DNA from: Microbacteriaceae bacterium
GTDB lineage: Bacteria; Actinomycetota; Actinomycetes; Actinomycetales; Microbacteriaceae
DNA length: 64,000 bases
Assembly: GCA_004297935.1 (NCBI GenBank)
Contig: SCRE01000005.1
Coordinates: 124,001-188,000 of the forward strand
Direction of reading: 5' to 3'
Shown here piece by piece: positions 9,158-17,057 of this stretch (within the stretch, counting starts at the first letter, position 1; each line of letters begins with the position of its first letter). The position numbers and the translations under genes were made by a program. The notes under the pieces were generated by a model. The model worked only from the letters and a program-made list of their open reading frames with translations, searched no databases and had not been told where the DNA came from.

Positions 9158-9784
9158 ATGGAGAGCCTGCCCACGCTGATCGCGATATCGGCGGCCGGGC
9201 TGGGGCTCGGGCTGTCGCTGATCGTGGCGATCGGCGCGCAGAACGCGTATGTGCTGCGGCAGGGCATCCGCCGGGAGCACATCGCGGTGATCGTCGCGAT
9301 CTGCGCCCTGTCGGATCTCGTGCTGATTCTGCTCGGCATTTCCGGGATCGGGTTTGTGATCAAGCAGTTCCCAGCGGCACTCACGGTGATCCGGTTCGCT
9401 GGAGTTGCCTTCCTCTTCGGCTACGGGCTACTCGCCGGGCGGCGTGCGTTCATGCGTCAGGTATTGCAGACAGATGCGTCCGCCCCGCGACCGTCGCTGC
9501 GCACGGCCATGCTGACGGTGCTGGCCCTGACCTGGCTGAACCCGCACGTGTATCTCGACACGGTGCTGCTGCTCGGCTCCGTCGCGAACACTCATGGGGA
9601 CCCCGGCCGCTGGGCATTCGGCCTCGGAGCCGCCATCGCAAGCGTGGTCTGGTTCGCGCTACTCGGCTTCGGCGCACGCTTTCTCGGCCCGCTCTTCGCG
9701 CGCCCGATCGCGTGGCGGGTACTGGATGCGGCGATCGCGGTCACCATGATCGCCCTCGGCATCCGGTTGCTGCTGGGCGCGTAG
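9158..9784 (+). CDS. LysE/ArgO-type amino-acid exporter
   Basis: A 208-residue membrane protein with about six hydrophobic segments. 'SLIVAIGAQNAYVLRQGI' near the N-terminus and 'LTWLNPHVYLDTVLLLG' in the middle are signatures of the LysE/ArgO family, which exports lysine and arginine. The ATG at 9158 is preferred because it gives the usual start (MESLPTL); the TTG at 9137 is an alternative. The divergent ArgP-like gene is the likely regulator. Export of basic amino acids fits a chromosome segment rich in amino-acid catabolism, but the exact substrate is inferred from the family. Confidence 0.93.
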   Translation: MESLPTLIAISAAGLGLGLSLIVAIGAQNAYVLRQGIRREHIAVIVAICALSDLVLILLGISGIGFVIKQFPAALTVIRFAGVAFLFGYGLLAGRRAFMRQVLQTDASAPRPSLRTAMLTVLALTWLNPHVYLDTVLLLGSVANTHGDPGRWAFGLGAAIASVVWFALLGFGARFLGPLFARPIAWRVLDAAIAVTMIALGIRLLLGA

Positions 9785-9885
9785 ATGCTGCAGCAGCGCG
9801 CGGCCGGCGCGGGCAGCGCACGCGGCCGGCGCATGGCGACCGGGGCGCAGCGGAGTGTGCCACCAGCGGGGGATAGTGTGGCGCT

Positions 9886-10716
9886 ATGCCGTCTCCCGCT
9901 TCCGCCACCTCGCTGTCCGAACGATTCCTCGCACTGCACCACGGGGCTACACCGCTGCTACTGCCCAACCCGTGGGATGTCGGGTCCGCCCGTCTGTTCG
10001 CCGCGATGGGCTTTCACGCGCTGGCGACGACCAGCAGTGGGTTCGCGGCATCCGTTGGGCGTCTGGACGGTCAGGTGACGCGTGACGAGGCGCTGGCGCA
10101 CGCCGCTGAAATCGTGCGTGCGACGACATTGCCGGTCAGCGCCGATCTGGAGAACGGGTTCGGCGCCGACCTCGCTGCTGTCGCGGACAGCTACACGCTC
10201 GCGGCGCAAAGCGGGTTGGCCGGCGGATCAATTGAAGATTCGGCAGATGATCCGGATGCCCCGGTGCTCGACATCGGGGCGGCAGCGGACCGGGTGCGCG
10301 CAGCCGCCGAGGCGGCTCACGGTGTCGACCCGCAGTTCGTACTCACCGGGCGTGCCGAGAACTATTTCCACGAGCGCCCTGACCTTGCCGACACGATCCG
10401 CCGGTTGCAGGCGTATCAGGAGGCCGGTGCCGACGTGTTGTATGCGCCGGGGGTGACGCGGGCTGAAGACATCCGCTCGATCGTGACGTCGGTGGATCGC
10501 CCGGTCAACGTGCTCGCGCGGCCGACGGCGCTGACGGTCGCCGAACTCGGCGCACTCGGGGTTGCCCGGATCTCGGTCGGCGGGGCATTCGCGTTCGCCG
10601 CTTTCGGTGCGGCTGCGGAAGCCGCCCGCGAGTTTCTGGCGGACGGGACGTACGGCTTCGCGGCGCAGTCGCGGGCCGGCAGCGAAGCGGTCGTCGCGGC
10701 GTTCGGCGACGCCTGA
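9886..10716 (+). CDS. Isocitrate lyase/PEP mutase superfamily protein
   Basis: A 276-residue TIM-barrel protein. 'LLLPNPWDVGSARLFAAMGF' and 'ALATTSSGFA' at the N-terminus, 'VSADLENGFG' with metal-binding acidic residues, 'GGSIEDS' and 'LTGRAENYF' are hallmarks of the PEP mutase/2-methylisocitrate lyase-like group. Members cleave or form C-C or C-P bonds next to a carboxylate using Mg2+. The cysteine of true isocitrate lyases ('KKCGH') is absent, so it is not a glyoxylate-cycle enzyme. It is monocistronic, between lysE and hutD. The precise substrate is unknown; oxaloacetate decarboxylase-like activity is one possibility. Confidence 0.88.
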   Translation: MPSPASATSLSERFLALHHGATPLLLPNPWDVGSARLFAAMGFHALATTSSGFAASVGRLDGQVTRDEALAHAAEIVRATTLPVSADLENGFGADLAAVADSYTLAAQSGLAGGSIEDSADDPDAPVLDIGAAADRVRAAAEAAHGVDPQFVLTGRAENYFHERPDLADTIRRLQAYQEAGADVLYAPGVTRAEDIRSIVTSVDRPVNVLARPTALTVAELGALGVARISVGGAFAFAAFGAAAEAAREFLADGTYGFAAQSRAGSEAVVAAFGDA

Positions 10717-10800
10717 GCACCCGAACACCTGAGCACCTGAGCACTGATGCTTGGCGCGCGGCGATGCGCGGACCGGAACGCGTGCGGGAGAATCGCAGTC

Positions 10801-11403
10801 GTGAGTGCAGTGAGCGTGTATCGAGCGGCCGATCAGGTGCGGATGCCGTGGAGGAACGGCGCTGGAACGACTCTCGAGGTCGCCCGGGCGGACGATCCCG
10901 CCACGGGGAGGATGCTCTGGCGCGTGTCGATCGCTGACGTTCCGAGCGATGGTCCGTTCTCGGCATTCGACGGCTACCGACGGATCATCTCGGTGCTCGA
11001 GGGTGAGGGAATGCAGCTCACCGTCGACGGCGAGCGCTCCCGGCCGCTGCGGCGGCATGACACGTTTGCGTTCGACGGCGGCGCGGCCACGACGTGCGAG
11101 TTGCTCGGTGGGCCGATTCGCGACTTCAACCTCATCTTCGCCGCCGACCGCGTTGCCGGGCGGATGCGCTGGACCACCCTTCGCGGCACCTTGCCGCTCA
11201 AAAGTGCTGCCGACACGCTGCTCGTCTACAACGCGGCGAATGCCGCCGTGCGAGTCGAGATGGACACGGATGCGGTCTCGCTGGACTCGGGTGATTGCCT
11301 CCGTGCGGGCTATACGGGGTTGACCTTGCGCGCATCCGATTCGAGGACAGCCGTCTGCGCGGTCATCGAACTGTCGACCCGCGAGCGCCCGCTGGTCGAG
11401 TGA
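10801..11403 (+). CDS. hutD: HutD/Ves family cupin-like protein
   Basis: A 200-residue protein with 'VRMPWRNGAGTTLEVA' and 'WRVSIADVPSDGPFSAFDGYRR', which define the HutD/Ves family. HutD is conserved in hut loci and is thought to limit the pathway, perhaps by binding a histidine-pathway intermediate; its chemistry is not established. The GTG at 10801 is chosen because GGGAGA lies about 9 bases upstream and the N-terminus then matches the family; the track start adds 18 low-complexity residues. It lies on the plus strand between the two hut operons and converges with hutF. The last residues 'PLVE' plus stop resemble the first codons of palindromic element B, which follows at once. Confidence 0.9.
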   Translation: MSAVSVYRAADQVRMPWRNGAGTTLEVARADDPATGRMLWRVSIADVPSDGPFSAFDGYRRIISVLEGEGMQLTVDGERSRPLRRHDTFAFDGGAATTCELLGGPIRDFNLIFAADRVAGRMRWTTLRGTLPLKSAADTLLVYNAANAAVRVEMDTDAVSLDSGDCLRAGYTGLTLRASDSRTAVCAVIELSTRERPLVE

Positions 11404-11409
11404 ACCACG

Positions 11410-11547
11410 TTGGTCGAGTAGCGCACGAGCGCAGCGAGTACGCGTATCGAGACCCCTGTAGATCGGCTGGGGGTCTCGATACGCTCGCTGGCGCTCGCTA
11501 CTCGACCACCGGTGTTGCAGTCTCGATACGCTCGCTACTCGACCACC
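11410..11547. repeat. Palindromic element family 1, copy B with duplicated right arm
   Basis: The left arm ttggtcgagtagcg and right arm ggtctcgatacgctcg...ctactcgaccacc are inverted. The right arm together with 'ggtgttgcag' is then repeated once more. It fills the convergent hutD-hutF gap and could act as a two-way terminator hairpin. It overlaps the 3' end of hutF and supplies its stop codon. Confidence 0.9.
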
Positions 11548-12932
11548 GGTGTTGCAGCGGCTCGACCGCCGACGATCACACGCGTCACGTCGGATGCGGT
11601 CGCGACCATCGGCAACTGAGCCGGCTCGGCGCCGCTGGTGCGCAGCGAGCTCGGGTCCAATTCGACCAGATCGCAATATTCGCCGACCGCGATCCCTGCA
11701 CCCGCGCCGTCGGCACCGGCGCCCAAGCCGAGTGCGCGATAGCCGCCGGCGCCGCCCAGGTGCCACAGCTGCGCGGGACTGAACCGACCCCGCTGACCCG
11801 ATGCCAGCCGCTCGCCGTATTCGAGCCCGCGCAGCTCGAGCAGGGGATCGATGAAGGCGTTCTGGTCGGATCCGATCGCAAGGTGCGCGCCGGCATCCGC
11901 CAGCCGTCGGGCCGGACCGATGCCGTCACCGAGGTCGGCCTCGGTCGTCGGACACATCACAACCCCGACGGATGCCTCGCCGAGCATACGAATGTCCTCG
12001 TCGGTCAGATGCGTGGCGTGCACGGCGTTCAGCCGCGGGGTGAGCAGCCCCAGCTCCGCGAGCAGCGCGGTGGGGGTGCGCCCGTAAGCGGCCAGGCAGT
12101 CGAGGTTCTCTCGCGGCTGCTCGGACAGGTGGATGTGCAGTGGCACGTCTGAGGGCAGCTCGCGTGCGATCTCGGCCATCGCCTCGCGCGGAACCGCGCG
12201 CACGGAGTGAATCGCGGCACCCAGCGTGACCAGCGGACGGCCGGCGAGCGCCTCACGCAGGTGCGTCCACCGCGTCAGCCAGGCGGACGCCGAGCCATCC
12301 GAGAATCGACGCTGGCTCGGCTCGGGCGCGCGACCGATCCCTCCGGCCAGATAGCACGTGTCGAGCAGCACCAGCCGAATGCCCGCGGCCTCGGCCGCGT
12401 CAGCCAGTGCCAACTCCATGCCGTGGGCCGGATCGTATGGCGTTCCGTCGGGCCGGTGATGCACGTAGTGGAACTCGCCGACAGCCGTGTAACCGCAGGC
12501 GACCATTTCCGAGAAGACACCGGTCGCGACCTCTCGATAGCGGCCGGGATCCAGTATGTCCGCAGCAGCATACATCGACTTGCGCCACTGCCAGAAGTCG
12601 CCGCCGCCGTCGTGAGTGCGGCCGCGCAGCATGCGGTGGAAGGCGTGCGAGTGCGCGTTGCCGAAGCCGGGCGCGACGAGCCCGAGGGTGAGCGTCGCCT
12701 GTTGGTCGAGTGGGCCGCCCGCGGCCGTATCGAGACGCGCGTCGTGTTGGGGGTTTCCATGCGGGTTTCGATACGGGTCTCGATACGCTCGTTCCTCGCT
12801 ACTAGACCACCGAGTGGGGCCAGGGTCGGCACCCGTCTCAATGCGGGTGATGCGGCCTGCGGCATCCGCCTCGATCAGAACGTCGTCGACGAAGCGTTCA
12901 CCCAGCCAGGCGCGGGCGGCACGGACGATCAC
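11535..12932 (-). CDS. hutF: Formimidoylglutamate deiminase
   Basis: A 465-residue amidohydrolase that converts N-formimidoyl-L-glutamate to N-formyl-L-glutamate and ammonia. Visible features are 'PGFGNAHSHAFHRML' (metal HxH), 'GEFHYVHH', 'HIHLSEQ', 'NAVHATHL' and 'AIGSDQNAF'. I chose the GTG at 12932 because GGGAG lies just upstream; the track start is a TTG ten codons earlier. About 40 residues near position 40-80 (starting 'TRWSSSEERAYRD') are encoded by palindromic element C, inserted in frame between the N-terminal beta-sandwich strands and the first metal motif. The terminal 'TPVVE' and stop are encoded by element B. It lies downstream of the M20 gene and hutH, likely in one operon. Confidence 0.93.
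   Translation of the reverse strand: MIVRAARAWLGERFVDDVLIEADAAGRITRIETGADPGPTRWSSSEERAYRDPYRNPHGNPQHDARLDTAAGGPLDQQATLTLGLVAPGFGNAHSHAFHRMLRGRTHDGGGDFWQWRKSMYAAADILDPGRYREVATGVFSEMVACGYTAVGEFHYVHHRPDGTPYDPAHGMELALADAAEAAGIRLVLLDTCYLAGGIGRAPEPSQRRFSDGSASAWLTRWTHLREALAGRPLVTLGAAIHSVRAVPREAMAEIARELPSDVPLHIHLSEQPRENLDCLAAYGRTPTALLAELGLLTPRLNAVHATHLTDEDIRMLGEASVGVVMCPTTEADLGDGIGPARRLADAGAHLAIGSDQNAFIDPLLELRGLEYGERLASGQRGRFSPAQLWHLGGAGGYRALGLGAGADGAGAGIAVGEYCDLVELDPSSLRTSGAEPAQLPMVATASDVTRVIVGGRAAATPVVE
12702..12811. repeat. Palindromic element family 1, copy C, inside hutF
   Basis: The arms ttggtcgagtgggccgcc...gtatcgagac and gtctcgatacgctcgttcctcgctactagaccacc lie wholly inside the hutF reading frame and add about 40 residues with no stop codon. 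The translated arm reads RWSSSEERAYRD, the same frame as in bkdC. Confidence 0.9.
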
Positions 12933-12961
12933 GGCGACTCCCTCAACCCGCGACTTCTTCA

Positions 12962-13010
12962 ACCCAGCAACCCCCTCAACCCAGCAACCCCCTCAACCCA
13001 GCAACTCGCG
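12962..13010. repeat. 17-bp tandem repeat at the M20 gene stop/hutF start junction
   Basis: The unit aacccagcaaccccctc occurs in nearly three copies. On the coding strand it repeats the end of the amidohydrolase gene (gttgctgggttgag, containing 'LLG' plus TGA), so the stop region has been multiplied. The last copy lies just before the hutF ribosome-binding site. Confidence 0.85.
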
Positions 13011-14195
13011 CAAGACGGCGACGAGCGCGACAGTGCCGGCGGCGACGTCCTCGTCACGAGCGAACTCCTGCGGTGCGTGCGAGATGCCGCTCGGGTTGCG
13101 CACGAAGAGCATTGCCGTCGGCACGTGCGCTGCCAGCACGCCGGCGTCGTGCCCGGCACCGGTCGGCAGCTTCGGCGCATCGCCGAGCGCGTGCGCGATC
13201 CGATCGCGCAACCGTGGGTCGAAGTGCACCTCTGAGCTGTACGACTCCTCGGAAACGTCGACCGTGCAGCCCTCCGCCGCTGCCACATCGAATGCGGCCG
13301 CAGCGATCGCATCGACCACCTCGCGGACGTCGGCGTCCCGATCCGCACGCACGTCGAGCCAGACGCCGACCTGCGACGCGATCACGTTCGTGCCACCGGG
13401 CAAAGGCTCGAGCCGGCCGACCGTCGCACGTGAGCCGGCGTGCGCCGTCGCGATCGCGCGGGTCGCCATGACCGAGCCTGCGGCGGCGAGCATCGGATCG
13501 TGCCGGTCGCCCATAGCCGTCGTGCCGGCGTGATTGCCTTGGCCGGCGAAGCGCAACATCCAGCGCCCATGCGCCAGGATGCTCGATGCGACCCCGACCG
13601 GCCGGTTCAACTCGATCAGGCCGCGGCCCTGCTCGACGTGGAGTTCGACGAAGACGCCGATCCTTCCCAGCGCATCCTGATCGACGCCGAGGTGCTCGGG
13701 CGCGAGGCCGAAGTCGCGTGCGGCATCCGCGAAGGAGAGACCGGCGTCATCCGTCAGGGCGAGCGCGCGTGCCGGGTCGATGGCGCCGCTCAGCAGCCGG
13801 GACCCGAGGCAGGCGACCCCGAAGCGGGAGCCCTCCTCCTCGGCGAAGACCATGACCGCGAACGGCCTGGTCGGCGTGAAGCCGTCGAGCTGCAGTTGTG
13901 CGACAGCGTCCAGGGCGCTGACTACGCCGAGCGGACCGTCGAACGCGCCGCCGCCGGGCACGGAGTCGAGATGGCTGCCGGTGATGACGGCGTTCGCGCC
14001 GGGTTGCCCCCACCAGGCCCAGACGTTGCCGTTGCGGTCGGTCTCGACGCCGAGCCCGAGTGACGTCGCGCGTTCGACGAACCAATCGCGCAACTCGCGC
14101 TCGGCCGGGTCGAAGACATGCCGCGAGTAGCCGCCCCGGCGTGCGTCGCGGCCGACGTCGGCGATCTCAGCGAGCAGGCCAAGGGCGCCCGTCAT
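12993..14195 (-). CDS. M20-family amidohydrolase (allantoate amidohydrolase/N-carbamoyl-amino-acid hydrolase-like), candidate N-formylglutamate deformylase
   Basis: A 400-residue zinc-dependent M20 amidohydrolase. Family features are 'GSHLDSVPGGGAFDGPLGV', 'FAEEEGSRFG', 'VELHVEQG', 'GHDAGVLA' and 'SGISHAPQEF', as in allantoate amidohydrolase and L-carbamoylases. It sits between hutH and hutF on the same strand with short gaps, so it is probably expressed with them. The HutF route needs an enzyme that hydrolyses N-formyl-L-glutamate, and no classical HutG is visible here. I infer that this protein may do that step; family membership alone would predict N-carbamoyl or ureido substrates. The start codon region carries a 23-bp direct duplication (gtcatcgtctgctc twice). 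Confidence 0.88.
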   Translation of the reverse strand: MTGALGLLAEIADVGRDARRGGYSRHVFDPAERELRDWFVERATSLGLGVETDRNGNVWAWWGQPGANAVITGSHLDSVPGGGAFDGPLGVVSALDAVAQLQLDGFTPTRPFAVMVFAEEEGSRFGVACLGSRLLSGAIDPARALALTDDAGLSFADAARDFGLAPEHLGVDQDALGRIGVFVELHVEQGRGLIELNRPVGVASSILAHGRWMLRFAGQGNHAGTTAMGDRHDPMLAAAGSVMATRAIATAHAGSRATVGRLEPLPGGTNVIASQVGVWLDVRADRDADVREVVDAIAAAAFDVAAAEGCTVDVSEESYSSEVHFDPRLRDRIAHALGDAPKLPTGAGHDAGVLAAHVPTAMLFVRNPSGISHAPQEFARDEDVAAGTVALVAVLRELLG

Positions 14196-14270
14196 CGTCT
14201 GCTCCGTGTGTTCGTCATCGTCTGCTCAGCATGCTCGGGCGACTCGCGTCGGCCGGCTTAGCGCCGCACA

Positions 14271-15926
14271 TCACCCCAGTTCCCCGATCACGGATGTCGT
14301 CGCCTCGACCACGCGCCCGCTCGACACCATCGCGGCGATGGCTTCGATCTCGGGCGAGAGGAAGCGGTCGTGGCCGGGCCCACGTACCTCGGTGCGCACG
14401 AGGTCGCGCACAGCACCCGTTGCAGCGCCCGGCACGAGCGGTGCGCGCAGGTCGAGAGCCCGTGCCGAGGTCATGATCTCGATGGCGAGCACCCGGCCGA
14501 GGCCGTCGATCGAACGACGCAGCTTGCGGGCGGCCGCCCAGCCCATCGACACGTGATCCTCCTGCATCGCAGAGGACGGGATCGAATCGACGGATGCCGG
14601 CACCGCCAGCCGCTTCAGCTCACTGACGATCCCGGCCGCGGTGTACTGGGCGATCATGAGTCCTGAGTCGACTCCGACTTCGTGGGCGAGGAACGGTGGC
14701 AGCCCCTTGTTGCGGGAGACGTCGAGGAACCGGTCGGTGCGACGTTCGGACATGCTCGCGACATCCGCTGCCGCGATCGCGAGGAAGTCGAGCACGTACG
14801 CAACGGGCGCACCGTGGAAGTTTCCGTTCGACTGAACGCGCCCGTCGATCGTGACCACCGGGTTGTCGATCGCGCTGGCCAGTTCCCGCTCGGCGACGCG
14901 CGCAGCGTGGTCGGCGGTGTCGCGCGCAGCACCGTGCACCTGCGGTGCGCAGCGCATTGAATAGGCATCCTGAACGGTGGGATCCTCCGGGCCCGCGTGA
15001 CTGGCCACGATCGGCGACCCGGCGAGCAGCCGCCGCAGATTCGCCGCGGATTCGGCCTGGCCCAGCTGTGGCCGCAGCGCCTGCAGGTCCGCTGCGAAGA
15101 CCGCGTCGGTGCCGAGCAGACCCTCGATGCTCATCGCCGCGGCGATGTCGGCGGTCGTCAGCAGGCGACGCAGGTCGTGCAGCGCAAGAACGAGCATGCC
15201 GAGCATGCCGTCGGTGCCGTTGATGAGCGCGAGGCCCTCCTTCTCGGCGAGCCGGATCGGTTCGATGCCGGCGACGGCGAGGGCGGATGCTGCATTCGTC
15301 GGCTCAGAGTCGACGGTCGAGCCCGTTTCCTCCGCTGAGCTCTGCCGACCTCGCACTCGCACCTCGCCTTCGCCGGTCAGCGCCAGCGCGCAGTGCGCGA
15401 GCGGGGCCAGGTCGCCCGAGCAGCCGAGTGAGCCGTACTCGCGAATCACTGGGGTGATGCCGGCGTTGAGCATGTCGGCGTAGGCCTGCACCGTCTGCAC
15501 GCGAACGCCGGTGCGACCGGTCATCAGCGTCGAGAGCCGCAGCAGCATGAGGGCACGCACGACTTCGCGCTCGACCTCGGGGCCGGAGCCCGCGGCGTGC
15601 GAGCGGATCAGGCTCGTCTGCAGCTGCGCCCGCCGGTCGGCTGTGATGAAAGTGGTGGCGAGGGCGCCGAATCCGGTCGAGATGCCGTAGTGCGGTTCGA
15701 CGTCGTTCGCGAGGGCTTCGATCCGTGCCCGGGAGGTGGCAACGCCGTCGAGCGCGACGGGCACCAGTTCGATGCGCGCGTCGTGACGTGCAACCGCGAC
15801 GACATCGTCGAACGAGACGGGGCCGGTGCCCACGAGAACGGTGTCGGGCGTCGGCATGCTGTGCGAAGACGTGCTGTGCGAAGACGTGCTGTGCGAAGAC
15901 GTGCTGTGCGACGAGGTGCTCATCAT
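14271..15926 (-). CDS. hutH: Histidine ammonia-lyase
   Basis: A 551-residue MIO-dependent lyase that converts L-histidine to urocanate and ammonia. The cofactor-forming motif is 'GSLGCSGDLAPLAH' at about residues 166-178, with Cys-Ser-Gly instead of the common Ala-Ser-Gly; cysteine is allowed there in actinobacterial members. Other features are 'YGISTGFGAL', 'LINGTDGMLGML', 'VQDAYSMRCAPQVHG' and 'QEDHVSMGW'. The N-terminus has a 'STSSH' pentapeptide repeated four times, and about 20 extra residues after 'GEGEVRVRG' form an unusual loop. The next ATG that would remove the repeat (MPTPD, 15857) is an alternative start. It is divergent from the IclR regulator and heads a likely hutH-M20-hutF operon. 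Confidence 0.96.
   Translation of the reverse strand: MMSTSSHSTSSHSTSSHSTSSHSMPTPDTVLVGTGPVSFDDVVAVARHDARIELVPVALDGVATSRARIEALANDVEPHYGISTGFGALATTFITADRRAQLQTSLIRSHAAGSGPEVEREVVRALMLLRLSTLMTGRTGVRVQTVQAYADMLNAGITPVIREYGSLGCSGDLAPLAHCALALTGEGEVRVRGRQSSAEETGSTVDSEPTNAASALAVAGIEPIRLAEKEGLALINGTDGMLGMLVLALHDLRRLLTTADIAAAMSIEGLLGTDAVFAADLQALRPQLGQAESAANLRRLLAGSPIVASHAGPEDPTVQDAYSMRCAPQVHGAARDTADHAARVAERELASAIDNPVVTIDGRVQSNGNFHGAPVAYVLDFLAIAAADVASMSERRTDRFLDVSRNKGLPPFLAHEVGVDSGLMIAQYTAAGIVSELKRLAVPASVDSIPSSAMQEDHVSMGWAAARKLRRSIDGLGRVLAIEIMTSARALDLRAPLVPGAATGAVRDLVRTEVRGPGHDRFLSPEIEAIAAMVSSGRVVEATTSVIGELG
15857..15918. repeat. 15-bp tandem repeat coding the HutH N-terminus
   Basis: The unit tgctgtgcgaagacg (plus strand) is present in about four copies, the last one diverged. 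It encodes repeated STSSH residues at the start of HutH if translation begins at 15926. Period 15 keeps the frame open. Confidence 0.85.
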
Positions 15927-15975
15927 CCGATTGCACTACACGACAGCGCGGAGAGCAACGCGTCTAGACTGGGCG

Positions 15976-15995
15976 CTGTCTGGGATCCCGGACAG
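15976..15995. promoter_or_regulatory. Palindromic hut operator between hutH and the IclR gene
   Basis: CTGTCTGGGATCCCGGACAG is a 20-base palindrome with a single mismatched pair. It lies about 50 bases from hutH and 36 bases from the IclR start. The close match upstream of hutU points to one regulator acting at both hut promoters and on its own gene. Confidence 0.7.
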
Positions 15996-16030
15996 AGCAC
16001 AACGGTCCGTGCAACAGCAAGGAGGCGACG

Positions 16031-16810
16031 ATGGCAATGTCGGTCGCATCGAAGGTGCCCGCGGCGGATGCGACGCTGCGCATCCTCTCACATCTCGCCG
16101 GCCAGCGTGGCCCGGTGCCGGCCTCGACGATCGGGACGGCGCTCCGGCTGCCACGGTCGACGGTCTACCAACTGCTCGCCGTCTTGCAGGACCGCGGCTT
16201 CGTCGTGCACCTGCCCGAAGAACACCGCTATGGACTCGGCGTTCGCTCGCTTGAGCTCGGCGGCGGGTACGCCCGGCAGGAACCGCTCGCCCACCTGGGT
16301 CGAATGCTCATCGCCGCGCTGGTCGACCGAGTCGGCGAAAGCGCCCACCTGGCGGTGCTGCATGGCAGAGACGTCGTCTACGCGGTCGAAGAGCGTGCGG
16401 CGCATCGACCGGCGTTGGTCACCGGTGTCGGCGTCCGGCTCCCCAGTCACCTGACGGCGAGCGGGCGGGCGCTGCTCGCCGCGTTGCCCGCCGCGCAGGT
16501 GCGGGCGCTCTACCCCAATGCGGGTGCGTTCGCCGACCGCACGGGACGCTCGCCGAGGTCCTACCGCGAGTTGCGCGGCATCCTGCAGAAGACGAGACAG
16601 GACGGTTTTGCGAGCGAGGACGGCGAGGTCACGGAGGGGATCGCATCCGTCGGAGTTGCCGTACTCGACCACGTCGGCTGGCCGGCGGCGGGTATCGCCG
16701 TCACGTTCCCGCAGGAGAGCATCCCACGCGAGCGCTGGCCGGAACTCGCGGTCGAACTCGACCGCACCGCCGCCGAACTCGGCCGTCGTATCCGTGGCCG
16801 GGTCGGGTGA
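16031..16810 (+). CDS. IclR-family regulator, probable hut regulator
   Basis: A 259-residue regulator with an N-terminal winged helix ('TLRILSHLAG', 'LPRSTVYQLLAVLQDRGFV') and a C-terminal GAF-like IclR effector domain ('RLPSHLTASGRALLAALP', 'GIASVGVAVLDH'). The ATG at 16031 has AAGGAGG five bases upstream. It is divergent from hutH, and a strong palindrome lies between them. Position and the second copy of the palindrome at hutU suggest control of histidine catabolism, probably with urocanate or another intermediate as effector, but the ligand is inference. In many other bacteria this role is played by GntR-type HutC. Confidence 0.88.
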   Translation: MAMSVASKVPAADATLRILSHLAGQRGPVPASTIGTALRLPRSTVYQLLAVLQDRGFVVHLPEEHRYGLGVRSLELGGGYARQEPLAHLGRMLIAALVDRVGESAHLAVLHGRDVVYAVEERAAHRPALVTGVGVRLPSHLTASGRALLAALPAAQVRALYPNAGAFADRTGRSPRSYRELRGILQKTRQDGFASEDGEVTEGIASVGVAVLDHVGWPAAGIAVTFPQESIPRERWPELAVELDRTAAELGRRIRGRVG

Positions 16811-16912
16811 TGCAGTCGGGCGACGAGGCCGACGGCGTCGACGATGCCGCGCTGAAAGTCGGCCGGGAAACAATGATCAGGGCTTTTGCACTGTCGGCAG
16901 ATGCGCCGCCGG

Positions 16913-16995
16913 TTGGTCGAGTAACGAGCGTTGGCGAGTGTGTCGAGACCGGGTAGGCCGGTCTCGACACGCTCGTTCCTCGCTACTCGACCACC
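16913..16995. repeat. Palindromic element family 1, copy D
   Basis: The arms ttggtcgagtaacgagcg...gtgtcgagaccgg and ccggtctcgacacgctcg...ctactcgaccacc flank a very short loop, making a compact hairpin. It lies in the 265-base gap between the IclR gene and the CitE-like gene; apart from it and the palindrome at 17058 I see nothing in this gap. Confidence 0.9.
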
Positions 16996-17057
16996 GCAAT
17001 GGTGCGACCGGACGACTGTGCACAGGCCCTGAACAATGATCTTGGTTTCGTGCAGCG

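Noticed and set aside
11404-11534. Simple intrinsic terminators at the palindromic elements
   Set aside because: They lack T-runs, and copies occur inside coding regions, so termination cannot be their general function, although single copies might terminate.
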